DNA from: Anaerosalibacter sp. Marseille-P3206
Lineage (GTDB): Bacteria > Bacillota > Clostridia > Tissierellales > Sporanaerobacteraceae
Length of the DNA: 64,000 nt
NCBI RefSeq assembly: GCF_900155565.1
Contig: NZ_FUHM01000002.1
Span: 558,001 to 622,000 of the forward strand
Direction of reading: 5' to 3'
Shown: positions 28,590 through 37,389 of the stretch, one piece after another
How the letters are laid out: the number at the start of each line of letters is the position of its first letter
Numbering within the stretch: the first letter of the stretch is position 1
Translations under genes and position numbers: made by a program
The notes under the pieces: generated by a model
What the model saw: the letters and a program-made list of their open reading frames with translations, nothing else
What the model was told of the DNA's origin: nothing
Databases searched by the model: none

Positions 28590-28822
28590 TGATTACAGTT
28601 TTGTCTTTCTCCACCTGAAAGTTCTGCTCCGTTTTCCCAAATAAAGGTGTTGTAACCCTTTTCAAGTTTTTCTATAAATTCTTTACAATTACCAAGGCGT
28701 GCAGCCTCTTTCACATCTTCATCTGTTGCATCTTTTTTTACCAACCCTTATATTTTCTAAGACAGAATTATTAAATAAAATCACATCTTGAAAAACAATA
28801 GATATTTTTTCAAAAAACATTT
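28590..28822 (-). pseudogene. ABC exporter ATPase fragment (Q-loop to signature)
   Basis: Minus translation reads KISIVFQDVILFNNSVLENI, then TDEDVKEAARLGNCKEFI and ends at the signature LSGGERQ. This is the middle of an exporter nucleotide-binding domain. It stops exactly where the fragment at 7056-7217 would continue after a gap of roughly 40-45 residues. Confidence 0.8.
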
Positions 28823-28831
28823 GGTAGATAT

Positions 28832-29108
28832 ATCTTTAATGTCCTTGTCATCAATGGTGAGTTAGGCAAAGAGTATCTCAAAGACTATCTCAACGCAAGT
28901 ATAGTTGAAATGGATGTTCACCAGATAAAATTCTCTAAACCCTTTGATGTTATTTTGTGCCTGCAAAACGGATTGTCTGCCATGGGTGCTTTAAGGCGAC
29001 GATCCATTCGCCCGAGGATTTGAAAAAATTGGCGAAGAGTCGGGATACCCCTATCAGGTGCAAGAGGTGGATGAGTCTAGTGTGTTTTTAATCGTCTATA
29101 AGACTTAA
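28832..29108 (+). pseudogene. SAM-dependent methyltransferase C-terminal remnant
   Basis: Plus strand reads VLVINGELGKEYLKDYLNAS, KPFDVILCLQNGLSAMGA, then after a frameshift near 29000 DDPFARGFEKIGEESG and ends SSVFLIVYKT. The motif order fits a class I methyltransferase tail. GC content is clearly higher than the surroundings, suggesting a foreign origin. Confidence 0.6.
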
Positions 29109-29198
29109 ATAAGCTGTAAAGTAAGTGGAAAAATACCCAAGAAGATAAATTACTTTAACATGAACGGAAAAGTTATCCTATGTGGCATATGTGTGGCA

Positions 29199-29217
29199 TA
29201 GGGACGTTTTGTTTGCC
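29199..29217 (-). repeat. Dispersed short repeat, copy 2
   Basis: TAGGGACGTTTTGTTTG, reverse complement of the strings at 15946 and 37390; preceded here by TGTGGCATATGTGTGGCA. Confidence 0.6.
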
Positions 29218-29297
29218 ACCCTATTTGATTTGTATCCAAACTAAAACGCCCATATCTTCCTATTAGCTAGGTGATAGGTTTTCTTTAAATTTATAAA

Positions 29298-29828
29298 TTA
29301 TATCCTTTTATACTTTTTCCCCATTGTATTTTCATATAAAGATCTCAACATTTCAATGGTTTCCTTATCCATGTCTTTTTTTCTAATTAAAGAAGCCTGA
29401 TTCATATTAAAATAAGTAATGAAATAATCTTTTGACTCTAATACTTGATAGAACTGGCTATACTTAATCTTAGATTCCCCTTCAAATACTGTGCTCTTAA
29501 TAATTAAATAATCCTCATAGAAATCTAATGTTTCTTGTGAATTAAATACTCCTGTTTTGTCAGTTTTAATTCGCTGCTTATTTCTCCTCTCAATCTTAAA
29601 AATTATAGTAAGAATTGCTACCATAGCTAACAAAATCCACAAGGCAATAAATTTTGTTACACTAAATTGATTGTCACTATAAGCAAGAAAAGCAGCCATC
29701 AAGGCAGCTATCAAGAGTATAAAAGGGATTATCATCTTGCTCCTTAAGAATGTAGCTATATATAAAAACTTATGATAGTCTTCTTTTCCCATAGAAGTTT
29801 TTACTGTAAATAATTTATTATCGTTCAC
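29298..29828 (-). CDS. YcxB-like membrane protein
   Basis: 176 residues: two adjacent membrane helices (MIIPFILLIAALMAAFLAY and FIALWILLAMVAILTIIF) and a C-terminal cytoplasmic domain with FYEDYLIIKS and IKYSQFYQVLESKDYFITYF, the pattern of YcxB-like proteins. Function unknown. GGGAGG 7 nt before GTG 29828 favours that start. It follows the DUF4184 gene closely, as one unit. Confidence 0.65.
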   Translation of the reverse strand: MNDNKLFTVKTSMGKEDYHKFLYIATFLRSKMIIPFILLIAALMAAFLAYSDNQFSVTKFIALWILLAMVAILTIIFKIERRNKQRIKTDKTGVFNSQETLDFYEDYLIIKSTVFEGESKIKYSQFYQVLESKDYFITYFNMNQASLIRKKDMDKETIEMLRSLYENTMGKKYKRI

Positions 29829-29845
29829 GTCTATACCTCCCATAA

Positions 29846-30583
29846 TTAATAATGATTACTTTCTATCTTTTTTAGATTAATTCTAATTAAGGAAATTAAC
29901 AATACAGACAAAAATCCACTATTCATAATAGCTATTACCATCTCACCAATAGAAAAATTTCCCTTTATTATAAAAATCATAAGAAATATAAAGATACTTA
30001 TTAATATTACCTGTAGCCAATATTTTATTTTTTCATCTATATCGTAATTGTAGACTTCAATTTTTTCTAACTTTAGTATATATCCAATTATAATCATGAA
30101 ACCTAATATAGTAGAACCATGTTGTAAATACTTGTATATTGGTATATTTAATATAGTATTAGATAATACATCTATTTTGTTTACAAAAAATCCGTTTTTG
30201 TGGGTAAAACTATCCCATACTACATGTGTTGCCATCCCTATAAAAGATGAATATGAAAAAATAATAAACTCCTTAAAACTATTTAATTTTATTTTATCAT
30301 TATATAATACATTTAGATGTTGATTTATTCTCCTAGGCAAGTTTGAAATAAAGTCATTTTTTATAACTTTATAAAAAATTAAATATAATAAAATAACCAA
30401 AGGTAAATTTATTAATAAAAACCCTTTTATACTATGACCAATCACACTCATAGGTTTAAAATGTATAAAATATTCAAAATCTGGTGCCATAGTTCCAAGA
30501 ATCATAGCAGCATTATTTATATATGATTTGTGTTTTTTTGTAAAATTAATTACCGCTGCTGGATGAGCTAAAGTAAAAGCCAT
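29846..30583 (-). CDS. DUF4184-family membrane protein
   Basis: 245 residues. The N-terminus FTLAHPAAVINF and ILGTMAPDFEYFIHFKPMSV, with HSIKG and THVVWDSFTHKNG, matches DUF4184 proteins, which resemble membrane metal-dependent hydrolases with conserved His/Asp residues. About six membrane helices. Substrate unknown. First gene of a two-gene unit with 29298. Confidence 0.78.
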   Translation of the reverse strand: MAFTLAHPAAVINFTKKHKSYINNAAMILGTMAPDFEYFIHFKPMSVIGHSIKGFLLINLPLVILLYLIFYKVIKNDFISNLPRRINQHLNVLYNDKIKLNSFKEFIIFSYSSFIGMATHVVWDSFTHKNGFFVNKIDVLSNTILNIPIYKYLQHGSTILGFMIIIGYILKLEKIEVYNYDIDEKIKYWLQVILISIFIFLMIFIIKGNFSIGEMVIAIMNSGFLSVLLISLIRINLKKIESNHY

Positions 30584-30675
30584 ATCTTCACCTACTTTAT
30601 TTTTTCTATATTACTCATAGTAAAATCATATTGAGATACTTTTTATTATATTATAAAATAAGAAAAATAGGCAAT

Positions 30676-30870
30676 CTAATTTATAAACTTCGAAAAGAAA
30701 AGAATATGACACAAAAGCAGTTAGCAGATGCATAAAAGAAATTTTATCTGGAGACTTAATTTCTAATGAAAAGGATTAGTTCCATTAATGAGAAAAAGCC
30801 TAAAATAATAGCATTTAAAACAATAGCTACTAAATTAGGCTCAGTTCAAAATTTCAAGTATTGGGTTTAA
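30676..30870 (+). pseudogene. HTH (XRE) regulator remnant
   Basis: Reads LIYKLRKEKNMTQKQLADA then stop; a later frame has KKPKIIAFKTIATKLG. These are the first and last helices of a small XRE repressor broken by stops and frameshifts. Confidence 0.6.
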
Positions 30871-30880
30871 TGTTAGCAAA

Positions 30881-32044
30881 TTACTCTAATCTATAAAAGT
30901 GTTTCAAATCGGAAAACTTTTCATCATCTTCTGTAAGTATTGTTCTGATTTCTTTTATAATTGTTCCAAATTCACTCGAGTTTTGGTAAAAATTCTGACC
31001 TGTACACCATACATTACCTTCTTTTACAGCTTTAAAGTTAGAAAATAATTCATTTTTATCCAAGAGTTCTTTTAAAGAATTCATTCCTCCAGTAATAGTA
31101 CTATTGTATATAATATAATCTGCATCCTTTGCAGTACTATAGAATTCTTCCATACCCATTTTAGTAGTAGAAGTTGCTTTACTAGGGTCTCCTAAATTTT
31201 CAAAAATGTACTTTCCACCTGCCATCTCAATCATCTTAGGAACATAGTCATGTGAATTTCTAGCTGATATGCTACCTGATGAACCTACATAGAAAAATGC
31301 AACCGTTTTTCCCGTATTCTCAATATCCTTTAGTTCATCAAGTATCTTTGCCTGTTTGTTAAATATTTCTTCTCCAAGTTCTTCTTTATCTAAGAGTACT
31401 GAATATACTTTTATCCATTCTGTACGTCCTAGAGGATGAGGTTCATAACTTGACTGTTCAACTAAAACAGTTAAACCCAATTCTTCAAGTTTTTCTTTTA
31501 TTTCAGGAGCGTGGGTAATCATACTTGATTGAATTGATAATTTGCAATCCTCCGCCATAATAAGCTCATAATCAGGTTCACTATATTTACCTGAAAATAG
31601 TATGTTTCCCGCTTCCATTTCCTTAACTACGTTCTCATTAGCCCATCCTTCAGCCTTTGTTCCTGATAGTCTAATAGTATTAAGTGAATCTAATTCATCA
31701 AAAAATGTCATGGCAGCTGTTGCTACTAAGTATATGTTGGAAACTGGTTGTTGTATAACAGCAATATCTTCTTCGATTCCCTCAGGAACTTCCATATTTT
31801 CTGGGACCACTAAAAATCTAGTATTATTACTAATAGAAATTAATGCATATCCACCTTCAAAATAATCAACACTAAAATTTTCAGCATATTTAATATCCAT
31901 ACTATGATCAAATTTTAAATTCCCAACTACAGGTAATTCTCTATCAATATTTTTATCAGTACTTACTTTAGATGAACAGCCCACCAGCATTAATAATGTC
32001 ATTGTTAATATCAGCACTATTGATATAAGTTGTTGCTTCTTCAT
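30881..32044 (-). CDS. Cobalamin/iron-chelate-type substrate-binding lipoprotein
   Basis: 387 residues; lipoprotein signal IVLILTMTLLMLVGC, then a two-lobe helical-backbone binding protein of the BtuF/FhuD class (AVIQQPVSNIYLVATAAMTF, GAVAFFYVG-like centre, RNSHDYVPKMIEMAGGKYIF, TTKMGMEEFYSTAKDADYII). It presents ligand to the FecCD-type permease. GAAGGAG precedes ATG 32044, so the longer frame into the upstream gene is rejected. The gene is last in the riboswitch-headed operon, which argues for a corrinoid ligand. Confidence 0.82.
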   Translation of the reverse strand: MKKQQLISIVLILTMTLLMLVGCSSKVSTDKNIDRELPVVGNLKFDHSMDIKYAENFSVDYFEGGYALISISNNTRFLVVPENMEVPEGIEEDIAVIQQPVSNIYLVATAAMTFFDELDSLNTIRLSGTKAEGWANENVVKEMEAGNILFSGKYSEPDYELIMAEDCKLSIQSSMITHAPEIKEKLEELGLTVLVEQSSYEPHPLGRTEWIKVYSVLLDKEELGEEIFNKQAKILDELKDIENTGKTVAFFYVGSSGSISARNSHDYVPKMIEMAGGKYIFENLGDPSKATSTTKMGMEEFYSTAKDADYIIYNSTITGGMNSLKELLDKNELFSNFKAVKEGNVWCTGQNFYQNSSEFGTIIKEIRTILTEDDEKFSDLKHFYRLE

Positions 32045-32069
32045 TACATACTCCTTCTTAATTATATAT

Positions 32070-32882
32070 TTATTGTTTTCTCTTTTTGAACATAATTCCA
32101 ACAACCGCAACAGCTAAAATAACTATAAAAATTATAATAACTTTATTGGAATCTAGAATACTTTTAGATGAAGGTTCCTGAACTTTAATAGAAGCATCAA
32201 TTACTTCATCTGCATTATTCTCTAGTGTTTCCTTTTCAGCATCTTCAACTGTAATATTTTCAGTGTTTTTTTCTTCAGCTTTATTACCATTATCAGTAAT
32301 ATTACTTGTACCATTTGATTTTTCACTTTCGCTATCTTTAGAAATTTCGTTTGTATTATCGTCATTTAAATCATTGGAAGTGTTGTTTTTATTATCATTT
32401 GCCTTGTCTACTTTTTTTTCATTTGTGTTTTGATTTGCATTTTTTTCTGTATTGTTGCTTGTTCCTTTATCTTTATTGTTAATGGTTCCTTCAGATGAAA
32501 GCTTAATTTTATAATCTATTTCCTTAGGAGAACTCATAGCTTCGGTACAAGCCGTAATCTTTATTTCTGAATCAAGTGCTGATATAGGAATTAAAAATGT
32601 TGAATTTTCACCTGCAGCTGCAGTATTATAATAGTAATTTCCATCAACAATCATATATGTGTAATTTGAACTTGTTAATGTAATCGTGGCTGTCATTTTT
32701 CCATTTGAAACAGTTAAGTCTGTAGGCGAAATTGCAGTTACTCTACCTGTACCTCCAGTAAATGTTAGCTCAACTTTATAGTTTCCATCTAAAGGTATTT
32801 CGGATGCATAAGAATTAAAGGTACTAGTTAATATAATCATCATCGTAAAAGTCATCAATAAAATCTGTTTAGTTATTTTCAT
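32070..32882 (-). CDS. Membrane-anchored surface protein with Shp/NEAT-like domain
   Basis: 270 residues: signal peptide (ILLMTFTMMIILTSTFNSYA), one ~110-residue beta domain (LDGNYKVELTFTGG, NGKMTATITLTSSNYTYMIV, FLIPISALDSEIKI), a long Asn/Lys/Thr/Glu-rich spacer, then a C-terminal membrane helix and KKRKQ tail. The spacing of the beta motifs parallels the sister protein at 32926 and resembles streptococcal Shp heme-binding modules. No PxTG motif, so it stays membrane-anchored. It sits between the sortase substrate and the lipoprotein, as a relay protein would. Confidence 0.68.
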   Translation of the reverse strand: MKITKQILLMTFTMMIILTSTFNSYASEIPLDGNYKVELTFTGGTGRVTAISPTDLTVSNGKMTATITLTSSNYTYMIVDGNYYYNTAAAGENSTFLIPISALDSEIKITACTEAMSSPKEIDYKIKLSSEGTINNKDKGTSNNTEKNANQNTNEKKVDKANDNKNNTSNDLNDDNTNEISKDSESEKSNGTSNITDNGNKAEEKNTENITVEDAEKETLENNADEVIDASIKVQEPSSKSILDSNKVIIIFIVILAVAVVGIMFKKRKQ

Positions 32883-32925
32883 ATCCTTAACCTCTCCAAT
32901 GCCATGAACTAAATTTTCTATTATT

Positions 32926-33594
32926 TTAATTACTATTAAGCTTCTCTGTTAATTTTTTGTTTTTAGCAATAATACCTACACATGCAATTAACACTACAGT
33001 TGAAATAACTAATCTGTTATTATCCCCTGTTTTAGGTATAGGCTCTTCTTGTGTTGATGACACTACTATTTCTTCGTTAACATTTTGTTGTTCAGCTTGT
33101 TGTTCTTGTGTTTCTTCTGTTTTTTCTATTTGTTCTTCTTTTATATCTTCTATTTGTTCTTCTTCAATTGCCACAAGTGTACTTGAGTTAAATGTTAAAG
33201 TTCGACCATACCATGTTTGTTTCTTAATTGAAAAAGCTGCAACATTTATTTCTGTATCTAATGCTGAAACGGGAATAGTATAAGTGTACATATTGTTTTC
33301 ATCAACTACATAGTTTATTGCATCCATTTCACTTGAACTAGCTGCTTCTTCTTCTGTTCCCATATACAACTTTGAATAACCTGTACCGCTAAGTGTAATA
33401 ACTGCAGACATATTTCCATCTAATACATTAAGTTTAGCATCAACAACCTTAAACATTTTAGAACTAGATGTGACTTCAATTGAATAAGTTCCATCTGCAA
33501 CTAATTCATCAGCAAATACCACAGATGACATAGCACAACTTAAAACTAACATCATTACTAACATAACCAATTTACTCTTTGAAAATTTTTTCAT
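32926..33594 (-). CDS. Sortase-anchored surface protein with Shp/NEAT-like domain
   Basis: 222 residues: signal peptide (LVMMLVLSCAMSSVVFA), a beta domain with DGTYSIEVTSSSKMF, LDGNMSAVITLSGTGYSKLY, MGTEEEA, YTIPVSALDTEINVAAFS and QTWYGRTLTF (strong resemblance to heme-binding Shp/NEAT-like modules), an acidic Gln/Glu spacer, and a C-terminal sorting signal PIPKTGD, hydrophobic helix and basic tail. PxTG fits clostridial class B sortase recognition, and a SrtB gene is at 36486. Met residues in the LYMGT strand are candidate axial ligands. Confidence 0.75.
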   Translation of the reverse strand: MKKFSKSKLVMLVMMLVLSCAMSSVVFADELVADGTYSIEVTSSSKMFKVVDAKLNVLDGNMSAVITLSGTGYSKLYMGTEEEAASSSEMDAINYVVDENNMYTYTIPVSALDTEINVAAFSIKKQTWYGRTLTFNSSTLVAIEEEQIEDIKEEQIEKTEETQEQQAEQQNVNEEIVVSSTQEEPIPKTGDNNRLVISTVVLIACVGIIAKNKKLTEKLNSN

Positions 33595-33679
33595 TATCTT
33601 TTCCCCCTTATAGAAATAATATTATTATATTTCTAAAATACAATAGATAATTTATTGCATTTTAGATTATAATCTCTCT

Positions 33680-34801
33680 TTAAGCTTCTATGGTAAAAAA
33701 CTCTTGAAAATTATGTACTATCTTAATATTTAAATTTTTCGCTTCATCAATGAGCTGTTTATTTAATTTATTATGTTCTCCTATTTCTGTACCAGCATCG
33801 ATAAGATATTTAGACTTTTTCAACCCTTCGTAAGCCTTTTCATACAGGAACTTTTCTATTGGCTGGAATGGCTTTGCAACAAAAACCTCACTTCCTAAAG
33901 CTCGTGCAACCTGATAATCTATATCATTTTCATAGAGTATACCTGTACGAAAAGCTAATCCATTTTTTTGAAGTTCTCTGTAATAAGGGATTCCACATCC
34001 ATTACCAGCAACAACAAAAATCTCAGGTACTCCTGCTACTTTAGGTAGTTCTATACTTCCAAAAAACATATTATAACGATTACTTTCAAGATTATAAAGT
34101 TCTTCAATTATCTTATCTTTAAAAACCTCTTCTGGTGTTCCGTAGTACTTTATAGTGCTTCCTTTTACACACATAATCATGTCAGAAACTTTCGGTGCTA
34201 AGTCAATTTCATGTAAGGACATAATTACAGAAATATTTTTTTCCTTTGCCATTTTTCTAAGAATATTTAGAAGTTTAATTTTGTGATGAATATCCAAAAA
34301 AGAGGTTGGTTCATCTAATACAATTATTTCTGGTTGCTGGCAAAGGGCTCTAGCTAATAAAATACGCTGTTTCTGCCCATCACTTAAAGTCATAAATTCT
34401 CGATTCTTTAGATCAATTGCTTCAACTTTTTCTAAACAATCTTCTATAATATCACGATCCTCCTTAGTTAAAGTACCGAAATTGTTTGTATAAGGATAGC
34501 GACCTAGCCCAACAATATCTTCACAAGTCATGTATTCAGTGGAAATACGTTCTGTAAGAACCACTGAAAGACTCTTAGCAATATCCTTGTCAGATAAGGA
34601 CCTAATATCATTTTTGTTAATGTATACAGTCCCTGCAACATTTTCTAAATGCTTCGTTATTGTCTTTAATATTGTTGATTTACCTGATCCATTAGGGCCA
34701 ATTAGAGTAGTTACCTGCCCCTTCTTTATTTTCATATTAATATTATCTATAAGTACTTTACGATTATAGCCTACGGCTAAATCCTTAGTTTCAAAAAACA
34801 T
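33680..34801 (-). CDS. Cobalamin-type ABC ATPase with C-terminal extension
   Basis: 373 residues. The first ~255 form a FecE/BtuD-type ATPase (Walker A GPNGSGKS, signature LSDGQKQR, Walker B IIVLDEPTS, H-loop SLHEID). The last ~115 residues are an added domain (EIFVVAGNGCGIPYYRELQK, TGILYENDIDYQVARALGSE, IDAGTEIGEHNKLN) that I have seen attached to B12-type ATPases in clostridia and archaea; its role is unknown. It is the first gene after the cobalamin riboswitch, with GAGG 9 nt before ATG. Confidence 0.85.
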   Translation of the reverse strand: MFFETKDLAVGYNRKVLIDNINMKIKKGQVTTLIGPNGSGKSTILKTITKHLENVAGTVYINKNDIRSLSDKDIAKSLSVVLTERISTEYMTCEDIVGLGRYPYTNNFGTLTKEDRDIIEDCLEKVEAIDLKNREFMTLSDGQKQRILLARALCQQPEIIVLDEPTSFLDIHHKIKLLNILRKMAKEKNISVIMSLHEIDLAPKVSDMIMCVKGSTIKYYGTPEEVFKDKIIEELYNLESNRYNMFFGSIELPKVAGVPEIFVVAGNGCGIPYYRELQKNGLAFRTGILYENDIDYQVARALGSEVFVAKPFQPIEKFLYEKAYEGLKKSKYLIDAGTEIGEHNKLNKQLIDEAKNLNIKIVHNFQEFFTIEA

Positions 34802-34837
34802 ATTCTTCTACCTCTTCTTCAGAATATTTTTTTACAA

Positions 34838-34873
34838 TAAAAAACAGCTTTTTACAAAAATAGTAAAAGCTGT
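34838..34873 (-). terminator. Terminator of the riboswitch expression platform
   Basis: On the minus strand ACAGCTTTTAC and GTAAAAAGCTGT form a hairpin followed by TTTTTTATTG, placed between the aptamer and the ATPase start. This is a classic transcription-attenuation arrangement. Confidence 0.8.
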
Positions 34874-34944
34874 CCGAATTTACAGAATCAATAGTATAGT
34901 ACCATCCTAAATCAAAAGCCATATCCCCATAGCTTTGAAAAGTT

Positions 34945-35115
34945 TTATTTAGCAAGCAGGTCTCCTGACTTATGCTTTAACATTACTTTTTCACCTTCCC
35001 AGATAATATCCAGTGGCATTTAATAAAAAGTAACTCGACATTTACAGTGGCGGGTCCGTGTGGGAATTACACCCATCTTCCCTATTATCCTAATAAAAGG
35101 AACTCGTAAATATTA
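34945..35115 (-). promoter_or_regulatory. Adenosylcobalamin riboswitch
   Basis: On the minus strand the order is GGGAAGATGGGTGTAATTCC, the B12-box core CCGCCACTGTAA, a variable stem, GCCACTGG, TGGGAAGGTG, and the closing AAGTCAGGAGACCTGCTTGC. These are the conserved cobalamin aptamer elements in the right order. It should switch off the leftward operon (ATPase, two surface proteins, lipoprotein) when B12 is plentiful. The divergent permease gene at 35404 is not downstream of it. Confidence 0.93.
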
Positions 35116-35403
35116 TATTTAATTTTTACACTATGTATAGTATCATAGAATAAAATCAAAGTCAATTTGTTTTAATTTCATAATTTCTATTAGTTAATTA
35201 AACTCTATACAAGTTTTAATATGATTAAAGTTTGACATAGGTTTTAATCAATGCTACAATTACTACGTCTTAATTATTAGAAATTTCATTTATATCCCCA
35301 AGTTTTTAAATTGTTTTTTACTTTTATTGAAAGGTTTTTTTATAAATACTTTTTTGTATGTATTTAATTTTTTACAAAAATAATAGAAAAGGAAAATATA
35401 TTT

Positions 35404-36435
35404 ATGAAAAATTACAATTTAAGTAAAATAATACGCTATCAAATTGCTTTTATTTTATTAATGTCCGCATTTGTTTTATCAATTATATTAAGTATAAACA
35501 CAGGTACGGTGAATATATCCACTAAAGAAATATTTGAAATTATTTTGTTAAAAGAACATGCAGGTACAATCGCTAGTGATATCATTTGGAAAATAAGATT
35601 GCCAAGAATATTCACAGCAGCAATACTAGGAGGGGCTCTCTCTGTATCTGGTTTTCTATTGCAAACTTTTTTTAGAAACCCAATTGCGGGACCTTTTGTT
35701 CTTGGTATATCTTCTGGAGCAAAAATGTTTGTGAGTTTTGTAATAATAGCAGTATTAAAACACGTTAGTAGCGTACCTTCTTATGTTTTAATTATTGCTG
35801 CCTTTGCTGGCTCTATGATGTCTATGGGTTTTGTTATGATTGCTGCAGGAAAAGTAAATAATATGTCCATGCTCTTAGTAGTTGGTATTATGATTAGTTA
35901 TATCTGCTCAGCAGTAACAGACTTTTTAATTACATTTGCTATGGAAAGTGATATTGCAAATCTAACAGTATGGTCAATGGGAAGCTTCTCAGGTGCAAAC
36001 TGGACAGATATTAAAGCTATATCAATGATTGTATTTCCTTCATTGATTGCTATATTTATGCTTTCAAAGCCAATGGGTGCATATCAACTTGGTGAAGGCT
36101 ATGCCAAAAGTATGGGAATAAATATTAAGCTTTTTCGTTTTCTTCTCATAATATTTTCTAGTCTTTTATCTGCTACTGTAACAGCATTTGCAGGACCTAT
36201 ATCTTTTGTCGGAATAGCTGTACCACATCTTACAAAATTTATTATGAATACAGCTAAACCAATCATTATAATACCTGCAACCTTTTTATGTGGTGGAGTT
36301 TTTTGTACTTTTTGTGATTTAATTGCACGTACTGCTTTTTCTCCTACTGAACTTGCTATAGGTACAATAACATCAATTTTTGGAGCACCTATAGTAATTT
36401 TGATTATGTTAAATAAAAATATGAGAAAGGCTTAA
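35404..36435 (+). CDS. FecCD/BtuC-family ABC permease
   Basis: 343 residues, about ten membrane helices: SINTGTVNISTKEIFEIILL, the KIRLPRIFTAAILGGALSVS segment, GISSGAKMFV, and the EAA-loop region GEGYAKSMGINIKLFR, PISFVGIAVPHLTKF. It imports cobalamin or iron-chelates together with the ATPase and lipoprotein of the divergent operon. AAAAGGAAAAT precedes the ATG. The 288 bp between the riboswitch and this gene holds both promoters but no second aptamer. Confidence 0.85.
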   Translation: MKNYNLSKIIRYQIAFILLMSAFVLSIILSINTGTVNISTKEIFEIILLKEHAGTIASDIIWKIRLPRIFTAAILGGALSVSGFLLQTFFRNPIAGPFVLGISSGAKMFVSFVIIAVLKHVSSVPSYVLIIAAFAGSMMSMGFVMIAAGKVNNMSMLLVVGIMISYICSAVTDFLITFAMESDIANLTVWSMGSFSGANWTDIKAISMIVFPSLIAIFMLSKPMGAYQLGEGYAKSMGINIKLFRFLLIIFSSLLSATVTAFAGPISFVGIAVPHLTKFIMNTAKPIIIIPATFLCGGVFCTFCDLIARTAFSPTELAIGTITSIFGAPIVILIMLNKNMRKA

Positions 36436-36485
36436 AATAAGTCTTCCCTGTTTTTTATTTAATTTTAAAGGGGTTATAATAAATA

Positions 36486-37268
36486 ATGAAATATAAAATA
36501 GAGCAAAAAAAATATCTACATGTAAAAATTCAGCTTCTATTTCTTTTAGCAGTAATAGCCTGCTGCATTTATCAAATTGGTTCCTATGTACTAAATCTTT
36601 ATTACAATAATAAATTAAATAGCCAATTGCAGGAATTATATGTAGTTAACAGAAGGAAAATGGAACCTGTTAAAAATAATAAAAGTAGCGAAAACAATGA
36701 ATCTAAGGAAGAAAACATATCATATTTCGAAGAATTACTAGCAATTAATTCAGATGTGATTGCTTGGATTAAAATCTCTGATACAACTATAGATTATCCA
36801 GTTGTAAAAGGTCAAGATAATGAATATTACTTAAATCATAATATAAAAAAAGAAAGTTCTGTTTCAGGATCAATTTTTATGGATTATCGTAATGAAGGAA
36901 ACAACCAAGACCTTAATAAAATTATTTATGGACATAATATGAAAGATGGGTCTATGTTTAAAGCTTTAACTAATTACAAGAAAAAAGAATTTCTTATAGC
37001 TCATCCCATTATTGAATTAAACACATTAAATGAGTCTACACAATGGGAGATTTTTTCCGTATATATAACTGATACAAATTTTAACTATATAAAAACAAAT
37101 TTTGATAACAAAGAAGAATACAGTAGCTTTTTAAAAGAACTTAAAAATAAATCTCTTTACGATACAGGTGTAAATATTACTAGTGACGACATCATTTTAA
37201 CATTATCTACTTGCACCTATGAGTTTTCAAATGCCAGATTTGCTATTCATGCAAAACTTGTTAAATAA
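36486..37268 (+). CDS. srtB: Class B sortase
   Basis: 260 residues: one N-terminal membrane helix (IQLLFLLAVIACCIYQIGSY), then the sortase barrel. The catalytic triad is visible as H150 (IIYGHNMKDGSMF), C243 (LTLSTCTYEF) and R251 (SNARFAIHA). The long insert and the TLSTC form are class B. It follows the permease by 50 bp and is the obvious enzyme to anchor the PKTGD protein at 32926, as IsdC-anchoring SrtB does in heme-uptake loci. Confidence 0.88.
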   Translation: MKYKIEQKKYLHVKIQLLFLLAVIACCIYQIGSYVLNLYYNNKLNSQLQELYVVNRRKMEPVKNNKSSENNESKEENISYFEELLAINSDVIAWIKISDTTIDYPVVKGQDNEYYLNHNIKKESSVSGSIFMDYRNEGNNQDLNKIIYGHNMKDGSMFKALTNYKKKEFLIAHPIIELNTLNESTQWEIFSVYITDTNFNYIKTNFDNKEEYSSFLKELKNKSLYDTGVNITSDDIILTLSTCTYEFSNARFAIHAKLVK

Positions 37269-37389
37269 AAGATGGAATAATTGTTAATGCACTAATAAGA
37301 TGTACATGATTTGTCATATACAACAAAATCACTTTTCTCCCTTGTCCCTCTTGGCATAATATCACCCCTATTTCTCATTATTTTAATTG

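Noticed and set aside
34945-35403. Riboswitch control of the plus-strand permease
   Set aside because: The aptamer is on the minus strand and reads away from the permease; no second aptamer is seen on the plus strand.
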